From Labedella endophytica (GTDB lineage: Bacteria; Actinomycetota; Actinomycetes; Actinomycetales; Microbacteriaceae): DNA of 64,000 nucleotides. The DNA lies in NCBI RefSeq assembly GCF_003990045.1, contig NZ_RZGZ01000004.1, forward strand, positions 62,001 to 126,000, given 5' to 3'. Both the position numbers and the translations under genes were made by a program. The notes beneath the pieces were generated by a model. The model was given only the letters and a program-made list of their open reading frames with translations, was not told where the DNA came from and did not search any database. Below are positions 9,334-20,612 of this stretch, in pieces. Numbering within the stretch: position 1 is the stretch's first letter; the number at the start of each line of letters is the position of its first letter.

Positions 9334-9792
9334 TCACTCGTCGGGGGAGTCGGCCGGGACGGCCTCGTGGTGGCGACGGCCGTGCGTGCGGCGGTCCTCC
9401 TTCATCTCGGCCTCGAAGAGGTGCCGCTTGCCGCTCGCGAGCTGTTCGCGCGCGTCGCGCTCCGTCGCCTTGAAGGCGGCGTAGTAGCCGTCGTCGTAGT
9501 CCTCCACGATCTGGAAGGTCCACCGGCCCTCGATCACGTTCCGGCCGACGAGCTCGCGATCGATGCGGTCGGCAAGGTCGGTGTGACCCGCCTCGCGGAA
9601 CGCGTCCGCCGCCTCGCCGAGGGTGAGGTCGGCCATGCCCGTCAGGCGATGGAAGCCGTACAACAGCCCGCGCGCGTGCTCGGCCACCTCGAGCGCTTCG
9701 GAGAGCTTGCCGAGTGCCGTCACCGTGGCATCGTCGACCCCCTCGGGTCGGAGGTGCGCGGCATCGGGTCCATCGTGATCGGGAGAGGTCAT
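9334..9792 (-). CDS. Hypothetical protein (152 aa)
   Basis: I do not recognise a characterised family. The 152-residue product is soluble and charged, without signal peptide or membrane segment. It opens with an acidic stretch MTSPDHDGPDAAHLRPEGVD, then a helical region with DALGKLSEALEVAEHARGLLYGFHRLTG-like heptads, and a conserved-looking RWTFQIVEDYDDGYYAAF before a basic, His-rich C terminus (RRTHGRRHHEAV). The frame is open far upstream through the glycerate kinase region. ATG 9792 is chosen because coding character begins there and GGATGGAACC precedes it. It is convergent with ku; a repair role is only a guess from position. Confidence 0.65.
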   Translation of the reverse strand: MTSPDHDGPDAAHLRPEGVDDATVTALGKLSEALEVAEHARGLLYGFHRLTGMADLTLGEAADAFREAGHTDLADRIDRELVGRNVIEGRWTFQIVEDYDDGYYAAFKATERDAREQLASGKRHLFEAEMKEDRRTHGRRHHEAVPADSPDE

Positions 9793-9940
9793 GGTTCCAT
9801 CCTGCGAGCGATCCCGCCGCCGATGAAGGGGTCGACGTCCGCCCTCGACTGTGGCAGACACTCCGCGGTCCGCGTCACAACTCGGTGTCGACCGGCGCAA
9901 CCAGGTTCCCCCGGACGGAAGGTCCCGACATGATGGGTGC

Positions 9941-11026
9941 ATGCGTGTCGTCATCGCCCCCGATTCCTTCAAAGGCACCGCGACAGCCGACCGCGTCGCC
10001 TCCTCCCTGGCCTCCGGGTGGCGTTCGGTCCGACCGGACGACGAACTCGTGCTCGTGCCCATGGCCGACGGGGGCGAGGGCACCGTCGATGGTTTCGCGA
10101 CGGCTTGGCCAGACGCCCGACGCCACGATGTCGAGGTCGAGGGGCCTGAGGGACCGGCGACGAGCACCTGGCTCGAGCTCCCCGACGGCACCGCCGTCGT
10201 CGAACTGGCCTCCTCCTGCGGTATCGAGCTCTGGAGCACCGGCGCTCCGTTCGAGGCGGGCACGTTCGCGCTCGGCGAGGTGATCGCCGCCGCCCTCGAC
10301 GGGGGAGCGCGACGCATCCTCGTCGGCATCGGCAGCAGTGCATCGACGGACGGAGGGGCCGGGATGCTCGCCGCCCTCGGTGCCCGCATCGTGGATGCCG
10401 AGGGCGACGCGATCGGTCCGGGGAACGCCGGGCTCGCGGAGGTCGCGGCCCTCGACCTGACGGACGCCCGCCCGATTCCCGACGGCGGGGTCGTCGTCCT
10501 GAGCGACGTCTCGAATCCCCTCCTCGGTCCGGCCGGCGCGGCCGCCGTCTTCGGCCCGCAGAAGGGTGCGGACGCGGACGACATCCCCGTGCTCGAGCAG
10601 AACCTGGCGCGCTTCGCCGCACTCGGCACGGTCGACCCGGCGACACCCGGTTCCGGCGCCGCCGGTGGCACAGGGTGGGCGCTCCTGCAATGGGGGGCTT
10701 CGATGGAGGCGGGTTCGCGTGCCGTGGCCCTGGAGCTCGGGCTGGACGCGGCCGCGGCGGACGCCGACATCGTCATCACCGGAGAGGGCCGCTTCGACGG
10801 CCAGACGGCGGGCGGCAAGGTCGCGGCGCACGTCGCGTCCCTCGCACCGGGCCGTGTCCTGCTCGTCGCGGGTTCCATCGATGCCGACACGTCGGCGTTC
10901 CTCGACGCCGTCGACCTCGTCGGTCTGGTCGGTCGTGACCGGGCCTTCGACGACACGGTCGAGTCCCTGGAGGAGGCGGGCGCAGCCCTCGCCCGCCGCG
11001 TCGGCGCCCGGACCGTCACCCGCTGA
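9941..11026 (+). CDS. glxK: Glycerate kinase
   Basis: The 361-residue product is a GlxK/GarK-type glycerate 2-kinase, which phosphorylates D-glycerate with ATP to feed lower glycolysis. The start MRVVIAPDSFKGTATADRVA is the family hallmark. Other motifs are MADGGEGTVDGF near residues 42-53, GIGSSASTDGGAGML near 129 and TGEGRFDGQTAGGK near 280. The frame is open upstream, but ATG 9941 gives the conserved N terminus. It is not accompanied by other glyoxylate or glycerate genes and ends 12 bp before a convergent transporter gene. Confidence 0.93.
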   Translation: MRVVIAPDSFKGTATADRVASSLASGWRSVRPDDELVLVPMADGGEGTVDGFATAWPDARRHDVEVEGPEGPATSTWLELPDGTAVVELASSCGIELWSTGAPFEAGTFALGEVIAAALDGGARRILVGIGSSASTDGGAGMLAALGARIVDAEGDAIGPGNAGLAEVAALDLTDARPIPDGGVVVLSDVSNPLLGPAGAAAVFGPQKGADADDIPVLEQNLARFAALGTVDPATPGSGAAGGTGWALLQWGASMEAGSRAVALELGLDAAAADADIVITGEGRFDGQTAGGKVAAHVASLAPGRVLLVAGSIDADTSAFLDAVDLVGLVGRDRAFDDTVESLEEAGAALARRVGARTVTR

Positions 11027-11038
11027 CCTCGATCCGGT

Positions 11039-11992
11039 TCAGCCCGCGCTCACGGTCGCCTCGGGTGACGAGGCGCCTTGTCCTGCATCCGGTGTCGCCG
11101 ACCGGGCCTCGCTCACGAGAACCGCGGCGACCCCCGCCCCGCAGAGCGCGAACCCGGCGAGGGTGATGACCGTCATCGGCTCTCCGAGCAGCGCCCAGCC
11201 GGCGATCGCCGTGGCCGGGGCGATGAGGAACAGGAGCGCGTTGAGCGCGGTGATCCCGATGCGACGCAGCAGCCACCAGTAGAGACCGTAGGCCGCCAGC
11301 GTGGGGAAGACGGCTGCAAGGAGCGCCGACAACCAGAAGCTCGCGGTCGTCGGGGGAACGAGCGTTCCCGTCACGACGGCGAGGACGAGGCAGACGATCG
11401 CGGTGACAGTCACATGGATGGTGAGGACGACGATGACCGGGGTCGTGCTCTCGGATCGCCGTTGCAGGAACGTGCCGGCCACGAGGCAGGCCATCGCGAG
11501 AGCGGGTAGTCCGTAGGCGGCGAGCGGGGCCGTCGACGATCCGAGGTGCGTGCTCACGACGAGGGCGACGCCCCCCGCCCCGACGATCAACCCGGCCCAC
11601 TGGGCGCCACGGACCCGCAGCCCGAGGAGCGGCCCGACCAGGGTGGCGACGAGGAGCGGCTGGATGGCGTCGACGAGAGCGGTGGTGCCGACCGCGACGC
11701 CCGAGCCGATCGCCGCGTAGACGAACACGCAGTACCCGGTCTGGGCGAAGAGACCGATGAGCGCCTGACCGCGCACCTCGTTTCGGGTGACGCCGCGCGC
11801 CCGCCCCGTGGCGATCGCGATGGCCACGAGGAGCACGGCGAGCGGGACGAAGCGCCAGACGAGGAGCGTGATCCAGTGCACCTCCGTCGGCATCATCGCG
11901 GGGATCACGAAACCGGAGCTCCACGCCAAGATGAAGCCGGCGCCCGCCGTGGCCGTGAGGAGAACGCGATGTATACCGATCTGTTTACTCAT
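11039..11992 (-). CDS. EamA-family (DMT superfamily) transporter
   Basis: The 317-residue integral membrane protein has about ten hydrophobic segments arranged as two EamA repeats of five. It starts MSKQIGIHRVLLTATAGAGF and ends in a short cytoplasmic tail. EamA proteins export metabolites such as amino acids or drugs; the substrate here is unknown. The start at 11992 is 7 bases after a TATAGT hexamer, so the message may be leaderless. The divergent tetR gene starts 33 bp away, and operator-like palindromes lie in and beside the promoter. Regulation by that TetR protein is therefore likely. Much longer upstream extensions of the frame overlap tetR and are rejected. Confidence 0.88.
   Translation of the reverse strand: MSKQIGIHRVLLTATAGAGFILAWSSGFVIPAMMPTEVHWITLLVWRFVPLAVLLVAIAIATGRARGVTRNEVRGQALIGLFAQTGYCVFVYAAIGSGVAVGTTALVDAIQPLLVATLVGPLLGLRVRGAQWAGLIVGAGGVALVVSTHLGSSTAPLAAYGLPALAMACLVAGTFLQRRSESTTPVIVVLTIHVTVTAIVCLVLAVVTGTLVPPTTASFWLSALLAAVFPTLAAYGLYWWLLRRIGITALNALLFLIAPATAIAGWALLGEPMTVITLAGFALCGAGVAAVLVSEARSATPDAGQGASSPEATVSAG
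11971..11988. promoter_or_regulatory. Predicted TetR operator 1 (start of the EamA gene)
   Basis: GTATACCGATCTGTTTAC agrees at 15 of 18 positions with the inverted copy at 12001-12018. It lies within the first codons of the EamA gene, so binding would block early elongation. Confidence 0.55.
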
Positions 11993-12000
11993 ACCGCTCA

Positions 12001-12018
12001 CTATACAGAACGGTATAC
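12001..12018. promoter_or_regulatory. Predicted TetR operator 2 (between tetR and EamA)
   Basis: CTATACAGAACGGTATAC is a palindrome with half-sites TATAC and GTATA around a 6-base spacer. It overlaps the TATACT (12014-12019) just before tetR, and lies in the spacer of a minus-strand promoter (TATAGT at 12005-12000) for EamA. That fits repression of both genes. Confidence 0.65.
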
Positions 12019-12025
12019 TTTTGTC

Positions 12026-12625
12026 ATGCCCTCGCCGACTCCCGTTCTCCCCGATCTCACTCCGGCCGCGCGACGCGTCCTCGACGCCGCATCGGCGCTG
12101 TTCTACGAGCGCGGCATCCACGCCGTCGGTGTCGACACCATCGCCGAGGCCGCGGGCGTCACGAAGAAGACCCTCTACGACCGGTTCGGCTCGAAGGAGC
12201 AACTCGTCGTGTCGTACCTGCAGCACCGCGACGCCCGGTGGCGGGAGAACCTCGCCACGCACCTCACCGCTCACCCGGAGCCCGGCGTGGATCGGGTGCT
12301 CGCCGTCTTCGATGCGGCGATCGCGTGGTCGTTCGAGAACAGTTCGAAAGGATGCAGCGCCATCAACGCGCGCGCCGAGATCGGGGACGGGCACGACGGC
12401 CACCCGGTGTTCCCTGAGGTGGCACGTCAGAAGACCTGGCTGCTCGAGACGTTCGCCGACCTCTGCCTCGAGGCGGGCGCGCCGGATCCCGAGAGCCTGG
12501 CGCGTCTGCTGATGCTGCTCTACGAGGGCGCAATCGTGACCGTCGGCATGGAGACGTTCTCACGCCCGTTCGAGCTCGCGCGCGACACCGCGCGCTCGCT
12601 GCTCACCGCCACGCCGGCACCATAA
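12026..12625 (+). CDS. TetR/AcrR-family transcriptional regulator
   Basis: The 199-residue product has an N-terminal TetR helix-turn-helix (about residues 13-60) with GIHAVGVDTIAEAAGVTKKTLYDRFGSKE-type sequence, of which VTKKTLYDRF is the recognition helix. It is followed by a helical ligand-binding domain. It is divergent from the EamA transporter gene, and two copies of a TATAC/GTATA palindrome lie in the 33-bp gap and the transporter start. The likely role is autoregulation and repression of the transporter until a ligand binds. ATG 12026 lies 6 bases after a TATACT hexamer, so the mRNA is probably leaderless. Confidence 0.92.
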   Translation: MPSPTPVLPDLTPAARRVLDAASALFYERGIHAVGVDTIAEAAGVTKKTLYDRFGSKEQLVVSYLQHRDARWRENLATHLTAHPEPGVDRVLAVFDAAIAWSFENSSKGCSAINARAEIGDGHDGHPVFPEVARQKTWLLETFADLCLEAGAPDPESLARLLMLLYEGAIVTVGMETFSRPFELARDTARSLLTATPAP

Positions 12626-12667
12626 TCCTTCGAGAGCACCCACGTCCGCCGTGCTATCGAAAGGATT
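12624..12667. terminator. Bidirectional hairpin, tetR / ABM-domain gene
   Basis: AATCCTTCGAGAGCAC pairs with GTGCTATCGAAAGGATT (one bulge, one mismatch) around an 11-base loop. It overlaps the tetR stop and ends 7 bases from the convergent gene. Confidence 0.65.
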
Positions 12668-12674
12668 GTGGTAC

Positions 12675-13025
12675 TCAGGCGCCGACGGTGAAGTGGGTCA
12701 CGATCCACTCGCGGTCCACGAGGTACTGTTCCTCCTCGGGTTCGAAGCGCGCGCGATCGATCTCGTCGCCGGCGAAGGCGCGGATCGCGTCGAACGACTC
12801 CCAGTAGGACACGGTGACGATCGTCGAGCGCCCGTCCTCGTGGTCGCGCGACATGATGTACGCGCCGAGATTGCCGGGCGTCTCGCGGTAGCCGGACATG
12901 CCGGCGCGGTCCATGTACTCGATGTACTCGGACCGGTGCACGGTCTCGACCCAGCCGTGCCATAGGCGTACGACACTGCCGACGGGGGGTGCGCTTCGTT
13001 CAGGTGGTGCGGTCGGTTCACTCAT
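12675..13025 (-). CDS. Antibiotic biosynthesis monooxygenase (ABM) domain protein
   Basis: The 116-residue product resembles small ABM/dimeric alpha-beta-barrel proteins. It has VVRLWHGWVETVHRSEYIEY at the start of the domain and STIVTVSYWESFDAIRAFAG near residues 66-85, a pattern typical of stress-response monooxygenase-like proteins. Such proteins dimerise and may act on quinones or haem, but no substrate can be assigned here. ATG 13025 gives MSEPTAPPERS before the domain. An in-frame ATG 18 bases upstream (13043) is possible but adds only MRRPDS. It ends at a hairpin shared with tetR. Confidence 0.75.
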   Translation of the reverse strand: MSEPTAPPERSAPPVGSVVRLWHGWVETVHRSEYIEYMDRAGMSGYRETPGNLGAYIMSRDHEDGRSTIVTVSYWESFDAIRAFAGDEIDRARFEPEEEQYLVDREWIVTHFTVGA

Positions 13026-13172
13026 GGAATCAGGCCTCCGCATTCAGTCGACCACGGAAGCCACGCGCAGACAACCGCCTTGAGGAGGAGATCCACCGAT
13101 GTATCGTCCCAGTGAATGCTGAGGAGAACGACGTGCGCCAATCGCGCCGCGGCAACTGGTCGGCTAACAGAG

Positions 13173-13245
13173 TGGAGCCTGGGAGAATCGAACTCCCGAC
13201 ATCCTGCTTGCAAAGCAGGCGCTCTACCAACTGAGCTAAGGCCCC
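13173..13245 (-). tRNA. tRNA-Ala (anticodon TGC)
   Basis: The 73-nt sequence folds as a full cloverleaf: acceptor GGGGCCT/AGGCTCC, D stem GCTC/GAGC, anticodon stem CCTGC/GCAGG with loop TTTGCAA (anticodon TGC), and T arm GGGAG-TTCGATT-CTCCC with discriminator A. CCA is not encoded. It follows tRNA-Ile by 65 bases on the same strand, and the pair is not inside an rRNA operon. Confidence 0.98.
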
Positions 13246-13310
13246 GCGTTCCGAAAACAGAACCGCCGCGAATCAGTTGACCGCAGTGGTTTTGACTCTC
13301 ATGAACGGAG

Positions 13311-13384
13311 TGGGGATACGAGGACTTGAACCTCGGACCTCTTCGTTATCAGCGAAGCGCTCTAACCGCCTGAGCTATATCCCC
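13311..13384 (-). tRNA. tRNA-Ile (anticodon GAT)
   Basis: The 74-nt cloverleaf has acceptor GGGGATA/TATCCCC, anticodon stem CTTCG/CGAAG with loop CTGATAA (anticodon GAT), and T arm CGAGG-TTCAAGT-CCTCG. It lies downstream of the gyrA-DUF3566 unit, ahead of tRNA-Ala. Confidence 0.98.
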
Positions 13385-13457
13385 GTGGGTGGACCGAAGT
13401 AGAGATTACCTGAATTGTTCGGCTAATCCCAATCGGCCCACGAACCGACGTCGAGTG

Positions 13458-13862
13458 TCAGTTGTTGGTGAAGCCGACGAGCACGCCGCCGGTGATCTTC
13501 ACGCTCAGGTTGTAGAGCGCCGCGCTCAGGGCGCCGAGCGCCGTCACGACGATCAGGTTGAGCACAGCGGCCACGAGAGCGAAGCCCATGATGCGGTTGA
13601 GCCCGAAGAGGGCGGTGAGGTCGTCTCCCTCGCCGGCGACGGCCTGGTAGAGACCGTTGATGCTATCGAGCACACCCGTGCGGTCGATGACCGTGTAGAT
13701 GAGGAACGCGGCCACGATCGTGATGATCGCGACGGCGATGGCGAGGAGGAAGGAGAGCTTCACGGCCGACCAGAAGTCGACGTAGACGAGCTTCAGTCGG
13801 ACCTGCTTGCTCGACGGCTTCTTAGCCGACTTCTTCGCGAGTTTGTCTGCGACGGTACTCAT
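13458..13862 (-). CDS. DUF3566 domain-containing membrane protein
   Basis: The 134-residue product begins with a Lys-rich cytoplasmic tail ([14 protein letters not shown]), followed by the DUF3566 opening [18 protein letters not shown]. Two hydrophobic helices are seen (about 35-60 and 92-115). Its ATG overlaps the gyrA stop by four bases (ATGA), so it is translationally coupled to gyrase. This gyrA-DUF3566 pair is a common actinobacterial arrangement. The function is unknown. Confidence 0.88.
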   Translation of the reverse strand: MSTVADKLAKKSAKKPSSKQVRLKLVYVDFWSAVKLSFLLAIAVAIITIVAAFLIYTVIDRTGVLDSINGLYQAVAGEGDDLTALFGLNRIMGFALVAAVLNLIVVTALGALSAALYNLSVKITGGVLVGFTNN

Positions 13863-16444
13863 TCCTGCTCTTCCTTGTCGGCGACGGTGGTCTCGGCGCT
13901 CTCGGTGATCACGGCCTCTTCCGAGTCCGCGGCCACCTCGACGGCGAGATTGCGGTCGCTGTTCTTTGCAAGCGCGATGATGCGGTCGTCGTCCGCGAAA
14001 CGGGCGAACACCACGCCCATCGTGTCACGTCCCTTGAGAGGGACTTCGGCCACCGCAGAGCGTACCACCTTGCCACTGGCAAGAACCACGAGCACCTCAT
14101 CGTCGTCACCGGCGATGAGCGCGCCCGCGAGGTTTCCGCGATCCTCGCTCAGCTTCGCGACCTTGATGCCGATTCCGCCGCGACCCTGGAGCCGGTACTG
14201 GTCGACCGCGGTGCGCTTCGCGAAACCACCCTCGGTCACCACGAACACCGAGGCGGCCGTGCCCTCGGGCGGGAGGACCGACGCCGAGAGCAGCTCGTCA
14301 TCGCCGCGGAAGTGCATCCCGATGACGCCGGACGTCGAACGGCCCATGGGTCGCAGCGTGTCGTCGTTCGCGGTGAAACGGATCGACATGCCGTGGCGGG
14401 AGACGAGCAGCATGTCGCTGTCCTCCTCCACGAGCAGCGCCGAGACGAGCTCGTCGCCCTCGCGCAGGTTGATCGCGATGATGCCTCCGGAACGGTTCGT
14501 GTCGTACTCCGTGAGCATCGTCTTCTTCGTGAGACCGTTGCGCGTGGCGAGCACGAGGTAGCGCGACGTCTCGTAGTCGCGGATGTCGAGGATCTGCGCG
14601 ATCTGCTCGTCCGGCTGCAGCGCGAGCAGGTTCGCGACGTGCTGACCCTTCGCGTCGCGGCCGGCCTCCTGCACCTCGTAGGCCTTCGCGCGGTACACGC
14701 GGCCCTTGTCGGTGAAGAAGAGCAACCAGTGGTGCGTGGTCGTCACGAAGAAGTGGTCGACGACGTCGTCGGCGCGCAGCTGCGCACCCTTGACGCCCTT
14801 GCCGCCGCGGTGCTGCTGGCGGTAGTTGTCGCTGCGCGTGCGCTTGATGTATCCACCGCGGGTGACGGTGACGACCATCTCCTCCTCGGGGATCAGGTCC
14901 TCCATCGACATGTCACCGTCGAAGCCGAACATGATCTCCGTGCGGCGGTCGTCGCCGAACCGGTCGACGATCTCGGTGAGCTCGTCGGACACGATCGTGC
15001 GCTGCATCTCGGGGCTCGCGAGGATCGCCTTGAATCCGGCGATCTCGATCTCGAGCTCGGCGAGACGATCGATGATCTTCTGGCGCTCGAGTGCGGCGAG
15101 GCGGCGCAACTGCATCGCGAGGATGGCGTCGGCCTGGAGCTGGTCGACACCGAGCAGCTCCATGAGGCCGGTGCGGGCCTCCTCCACGTCGGGGGAGCGC
15201 CGGATGAGTGCGATGACCTCGTCGAGGGCGTCGAGCGCGAGCACGTAGCCGCGCTGGATGTGCGCGTCCGCTTCCGCCTTCTTGAGGCGGAACTCCGTGC
15301 GCCGGACGATGACCTCGATCTGGTGCGCGACCCACGCCGAGATGAAACCGTCGAGCGCGAGCGTGCGCGGAACGCCGTCGACGATCGCGAGCATGTTCGC
15401 GCCGAAGTTCTCCTGCAGCTGCGTGTGCTTGTAGAGGTTGTTGAGCACGACCTTCGCGACCGCGTCGCGCTTGAGCGTGATGACGAGGCGCTGACCCGTA
15501 CGACCCGACGTCTCGTCGTTGATGTCGGCGATGCCGCCGATCTTGCCGTCCTTGACGAGGTCGGCGATCTTGATGGCGAGGTTGTCGGGGTTGACCTGGT
15601 ACGGCAGCTCCGTGATGACGAGCGACGTGCGGCCCTGGATCTCCTCGACGCTCACGACGGCACGCATCGTGATCGAGCCACGGCCGGTCAGGTAGGCGTC
15701 CTGGATGCCCTTGGTGCCGAGGATCTGCGCACCGGTGGGGAAGTCCGGGCCCTTGATGCGCTGCATGAGCGCCTCGAGGAGCTCCTCGCGAGACGCCTCG
15801 GGGTGGGCGAGGTGCCACAGGGCACCCTCCGATACCTCGCGCAGGTTGTGGGGCGGGATGTTCGTGGCCATTCCCACGGCGATGCCGACGGAACCGTTGA
15901 CGAGGAGGTTCGGGAACCGCGCGGGGAGGACGAGCGGCTCTTGCGTTCGACCGTCGTAGTTGTCGCCGAAGTCGACGGTGTCCTCGTCGATGTCGCGCAC
16001 CATCTCGAGCGCGAGGGGGGCCATCTTCGTCTCGGTGTAACGGGGGGCGGCCGCGCCGTCGTTGCCGGGCGAGCCGAAGTTGCCCTGGCCGAGCGCGAGC
16101 GGGTAACGCAGGCTCCACGGCTGCACGAGTCGGACGAGCGCGTCGTAGATGGCCGTGTCGCCGTGGGGGTGGAACTGACCCATCACGTCGCCGACCACAC
16201 GCGCGCACTTCGAGAACGCCTTGTCCGGACGGTAGCCGCCGTCGTACATCGCGTAGATCACACGGCGGTGCACGGGCTTCAATCCGTCGCGCACCTCGGG
16301 GAGGGCGCGACCGACGATGACGCTCATGGCGTAGTCGAGGTACGAGCGCTGCATCTCCAGCTGGAGGTCGACCTGGTCGATCTTGCCGTGCGGCCCGACC
16401 GCCTCGGTCGAGGTCTCGTCCGGGGTGATGTCTTCGTCTGCCAT
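13859..16444 (-). CDS. gyrA: DNA gyrase subunit A
   Basis: GyrA cuts and rejoins DNA in the ATP-driven supercoiling enzyme GyrA2GyrB2. The 861-residue protein contains the quinolone-resistance-determining region [15 protein letters not shown]. It has the active-site Tyr in [11 protein letters not shown], and the GyrA-box QHRGGKGV required for DNA wrapping. The C-terminal beta-pinwheel repeats and an acidic tail complete it. The Thr after HPHGD occupies the position of E. coli Ser83. It lies 73 bp downstream of gyrB and overlaps DUF3566. Confidence 0.98.
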   Translation of the reverse strand: MADEDITPDETSTEAVGPHGKIDQVDLQLEMQRSYLDYAMSVIVGRALPEVRDGLKPVHRRVIYAMYDGGYRPDKAFSKCARVVGDVMGQFHPHGDTAIYDALVRLVQPWSLRYPLALGQGNFGSPGNDGAAAPRYTETKMAPLALEMVRDIDEDTVDFGDNYDGRTQEPLVLPARFPNLLVNGSVGIAVGMATNIPPHNLREVSEGALWHLAHPEASREELLEALMQRIKGPDFPTGAQILGTKGIQDAYLTGRGSITMRAVVSVEEIQGRTSLVITELPYQVNPDNLAIKIADLVKDGKIGGIADINDETSGRTGQRLVITLKRDAVAKVVLNNLYKHTQLQENFGANMLAIVDGVPRTLALDGFISAWVAHQIEVIVRRTEFRLKKAEADAHIQRGYVLALDALDEVIALIRRSPDVEEARTGLMELLGVDQLQADAILAMQLRRLAALERQKIIDRLAELEIEIAGFKAILASPEMQRTIVSDELTEIVDRFGDDRRTEIMFGFDGDMSMEDLIPEEEMVVTVTRGGYIKRTRSDNYRQQHRGGKGVKGAQLRADDVVDHFFVTTTHHWLLFFTDKGRVYRAKAYEVQEAGRDAKGQHVANLLALQPDEQIAQILDIRDYETSRYLVLATRNGLTKKTMLTEYDTNRSGGIIAINLREGDELVSALLVEEDSDMLLVSRHGMSIRFTANDDTLRPMGRSTSGVIGMHFRGDDELLSASVLPPEGTAASVFVVTEGGFAKRTAVDQYRLQGRGGIGIKVAKLSEDRGNLAGALIAGDDDEVLVVLASGKVVRSAVAEVPLKGRDTMGVVFARFADDDRIIALAKNSDRNLAVEVAADSEEAVITESAETTVADKEEQE

Positions 16445-16517
16445 GTGCCTTTGTTCCTGCCGTCGTCGTCACTTCGCGGGGCTCAGTGACCGTGGATCGT
16501 CGTCGTACGGTGCCTCG

Positions 16518-18653
<2,136 letters not shown>

Positions 18654-19172
18654 CTAACCGTAGGTATCGCGCACGCCCCGCCCCTGAACCGATCTGGGAC
18701 CCCTTTTCCAGGAAGGGACGTCTGGCCCCAGAAACCGGATGTTCGAGATGCCCGCGTCGGGAAACCTCGTCGCGATGTGCGACATGATCTCCGTGCGCAT
18801 GAGCCGCAACTGGGTGGCCCACGCCGTCGACGCGCACTGGACCGTGAGCAATCCGTCCTCGATGCCCACGGGGGACGAGTGTTTCGCGGTCTCCTCCCCG
18901 GCGAGCTCCGCCCAGCGGTCCATGAGCTCCGACTGGGCGAGCGGGGAGTCCCACCCGAGGCTCGCGGTGAGTGCGCCCACCACGTCGCCGAGTCCCTTGG
19001 GGTCGCGACCGAAGCCGAAGGGCACGCTCTCGTCGGCGTCGCGCGACCGGCGCGAGCCGGGCGGTCTCGACCGGGTTCCCGTGAAGATCTCCCGGAACCG
19101 GAGGTAGACGCGGGAGGCCTCCGACAGCTCGGCGTCCTCGTCCGCGCCGGATCCCGCCACCTGGTCAGCCAT
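18654..19172 (-). CDS. dciA: DUF721/DciA-family protein
   Basis: The 172-residue product carries the DUF721 (DciA) domain: DVVGALTASLGWDSPLAQSELMDRWAELAG, followed by DGLLTVQCASTAWATQLRLM and a C-terminal IRFLGPD. DciA helps load the replicative helicase DnaB in bacteria lacking DnaC. The recF-dciA-gyrB order is typical of actinobacteria. Its start overlaps the recF stop by 8 bases (ATGGCTGA), which implies translational coupling. About 120 bases with the gyrB promoter follow before gyrB. Confidence 0.88.
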   Translation of the reverse strand: MADQVAGSGADEDAELSEASRVYLRFREIFTGTRSRPPGSRRSRDADESVPFGFGRDPKGLGDVVGALTASLGWDSPLAQSELMDRWAELAGEETAKHSSPVGIEDGLLTVQCASTAWATQLRLMRTEIMSHIATRFPDAGISNIRFLGPDVPSWKRGPRSVQGRGVRDTYG

Positions 19173-20343
19173 CGACGACCTCGCCGGCGTGGATGTGCAC
19201 GGTGTGCGCCGTGAGGGTCTCGGGGACGTCGTCGAGCACGGCGGCCGTGATGAGCACCTGCTCGAATCCGGCGATCGCCTCGGCGAGACGACGACGCCGT
19301 CCCTGGTCGAGCTCGGCGAAGACGTCGTCGAGGATGAGGACCGGATCGCCGAGCGAGGACTCCGCGCGCAGCAGTTCCGCCGCGCCGAGCTTGAGCGCGA
19401 GGGCGAAGGACCACGACTCGCCGTGGCTCGCGTAGCCCTTCACGGGCAGTCCGTTCAGGCCGAAGGCCACGTCGTCGCGGTGAGGGCCGACGAGCGTGAT
19501 CCCGCGGTCCAGCTCCGCGCGGCGGCGTGCGGCGAGCGCGGTGCGGAACGCGTCGGCGGCCTGGGCGGCGGTCGTCGGCACGACGGCGTCCGCCCGGGCC
19601 TCCTGTTCGCCACGCACTCCCGACTCGGGCTCCTCGGCGTCGGATCCGGACACCGAGAGGACAGGAGAGAGGGTCGGGCGGTGGTCGTCGCCGACCACTG
19701 CCGAGTAGGCCGCGGCCACGGGGGCCCCGAGGGCGGCCACGAGTGCGCCGCGGACGACGATGATCTCGCTCCCGAGCGTCACGAGCTTGTCGTCCCAGAT
19801 CTCGAGCGTCGTGAGCTGCGATTCCTTCAGACCCGTCGATCGCGCCGATTTGAGGAGCGTGTTCCGCTGCCGCAAGACTCGGTCGTAGTCCGCGAGCACC
19901 CCGGACATCCGCGGTGATCGCAGGACGATGAGTTGATCGATGAACCGCCGACGGGCCGACGGGTCCCCCCGCACGATGCCGAGGTCCTCGGGAGCGAAGA
20001 GCACGCTCGAGAAGTACCGCGGCAATTCGCGCGGTTTGATCTGCGACCGGTTGATCTGCGCACGATTCGCCGACGACCGGTTGATCTGAACCTCCGCGAG
20101 GAGCTCGCGACCGTCGTGCTCCAGTCGCGCCCGGATCACCGCGGAATCGGCGCCCGCGCGGATGAGCGCCTGATCGCTCGAGACCCGGTGGGACCCGAGC
20201 GTCGAGAGATACCCGAGCGATTCGACGAGGTTCGTCTTGCCCTGACCGTTGCGCCCCACGAAGAGGTTGGCACCCGGCTGCATCGGCACGTCGGCTGCCG
20301 CGTAATTGCGGTAGTCCCCGAGGCTCAGATGCTTAACGATCAC
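19165..20343 (-). CDS. recf: DNA replication/repair protein RecF
   Basis: RecF is an SMC-like ATPase that helps load RecA at single-strand gaps. The 392-residue protein has Walker A GRNGQGKTN near residues 30-38, the PEDLGIVRGDPSARRRF segment, the signature-region SHGESWSFALALKLG, and Walker B VLILDDVFAELD. The GTG at 20343 is chosen: it gives VIVKHLSLGDYRNY, as in the family, and longer extensions run into the downstream repeat region of the neighbouring HTH gene. A segment of about 50 residues around EEPESGVRGEQEARADAVVP is a lineage insertion. Confidence 0.96.
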   Translation of the reverse strand: MIVKHLSLGDYRNYAAADVPMQPGANLFVGRNGQGKTNLVESLGYLSTLGSHRVSSDQALIRAGADSAVIRARLEHDGRELLAEVQINRSSANRAQINRSQIKPRELPRYFSSVLFAPEDLGIVRGDPSARRRFIDQLIVLRSPRMSGVLADYDRVLRQRNTLLKSARSTGLKESQLTTLEIWDDKLVTLGSEIIVVRGALVAALGAPVAAAYSAVVGDDHRPTLSPVLSVSGSDAEEPESGVRGEQEARADAVVPTTAAQAADAFRTALAARRRAELDRGITLVGPHRDDVAFGLNGLPVKGYASHGESWSFALALKLGAAELLRAESSLGDPVLILDDVFAELDQGRRRRLAEAIAGFEQVLITAAVLDDVPETLTAHTVHIHAGEVVDG

Positions 20344-20407
20344 CGTGCCACGATAGCCGCCGGGGGCGACATCACCCGAGTTCCCGGGTACCGCCGAGGC
20401 TCGACCT

Positions 20408-20612
20408 TCAGCGACCCTGACGCTTCTCGAACGGTCCCGGATACATCTTTCGCCCTTCACCGGCTCGCGAGACGGTCGAGTCGGTCAGCGACCCTGACGC
20501 TTCTCGAAGGGTCCCGAATACATGTTTCGCCCTTCACCGGCTCGCGAGACGGTCGAGTCGGTCAGCGACCCTGACGCTTCTTGAAGGGTTTCGGTTCGCC
20601 CTTCACCACGGG
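20408..20612. repeat. 77-bp tandem repeat built from the 3' end of the HTH gene
   Basis: Two near-identical 77-bp units (20408-20484 and 20485-20561, differing at 3 positions) abut a third, partly diverged copy (20562-20612). That third copy is the end of the HTH gene, including its stop. Each unit re-encodes a C terminus like F-K/E-KRQGR followed by stop, but 77 is not a multiple of three, so the copies lie in different frames. Confidence 0.85.

Noticed and set aside
9334-11019. Single 561-codon gene for the protein next to ku
   Set aside because: The upstream two-thirds is antisense to glycerate kinase and Ser/Arg/Pro-rich; only the 152-residue C-terminal part from 9792 has coding character.
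13173-13384. tRNA genes as an integration (att) site
   Set aside because: Both tRNAs are complete, with no duplicated 3' end nearby and no integrase gene in the window.
14312-16489. 725-codon plus-strand frame opposite gyrA
   Set aside because: Antisense shadow of gyrA created by high third-position GC; no domains.
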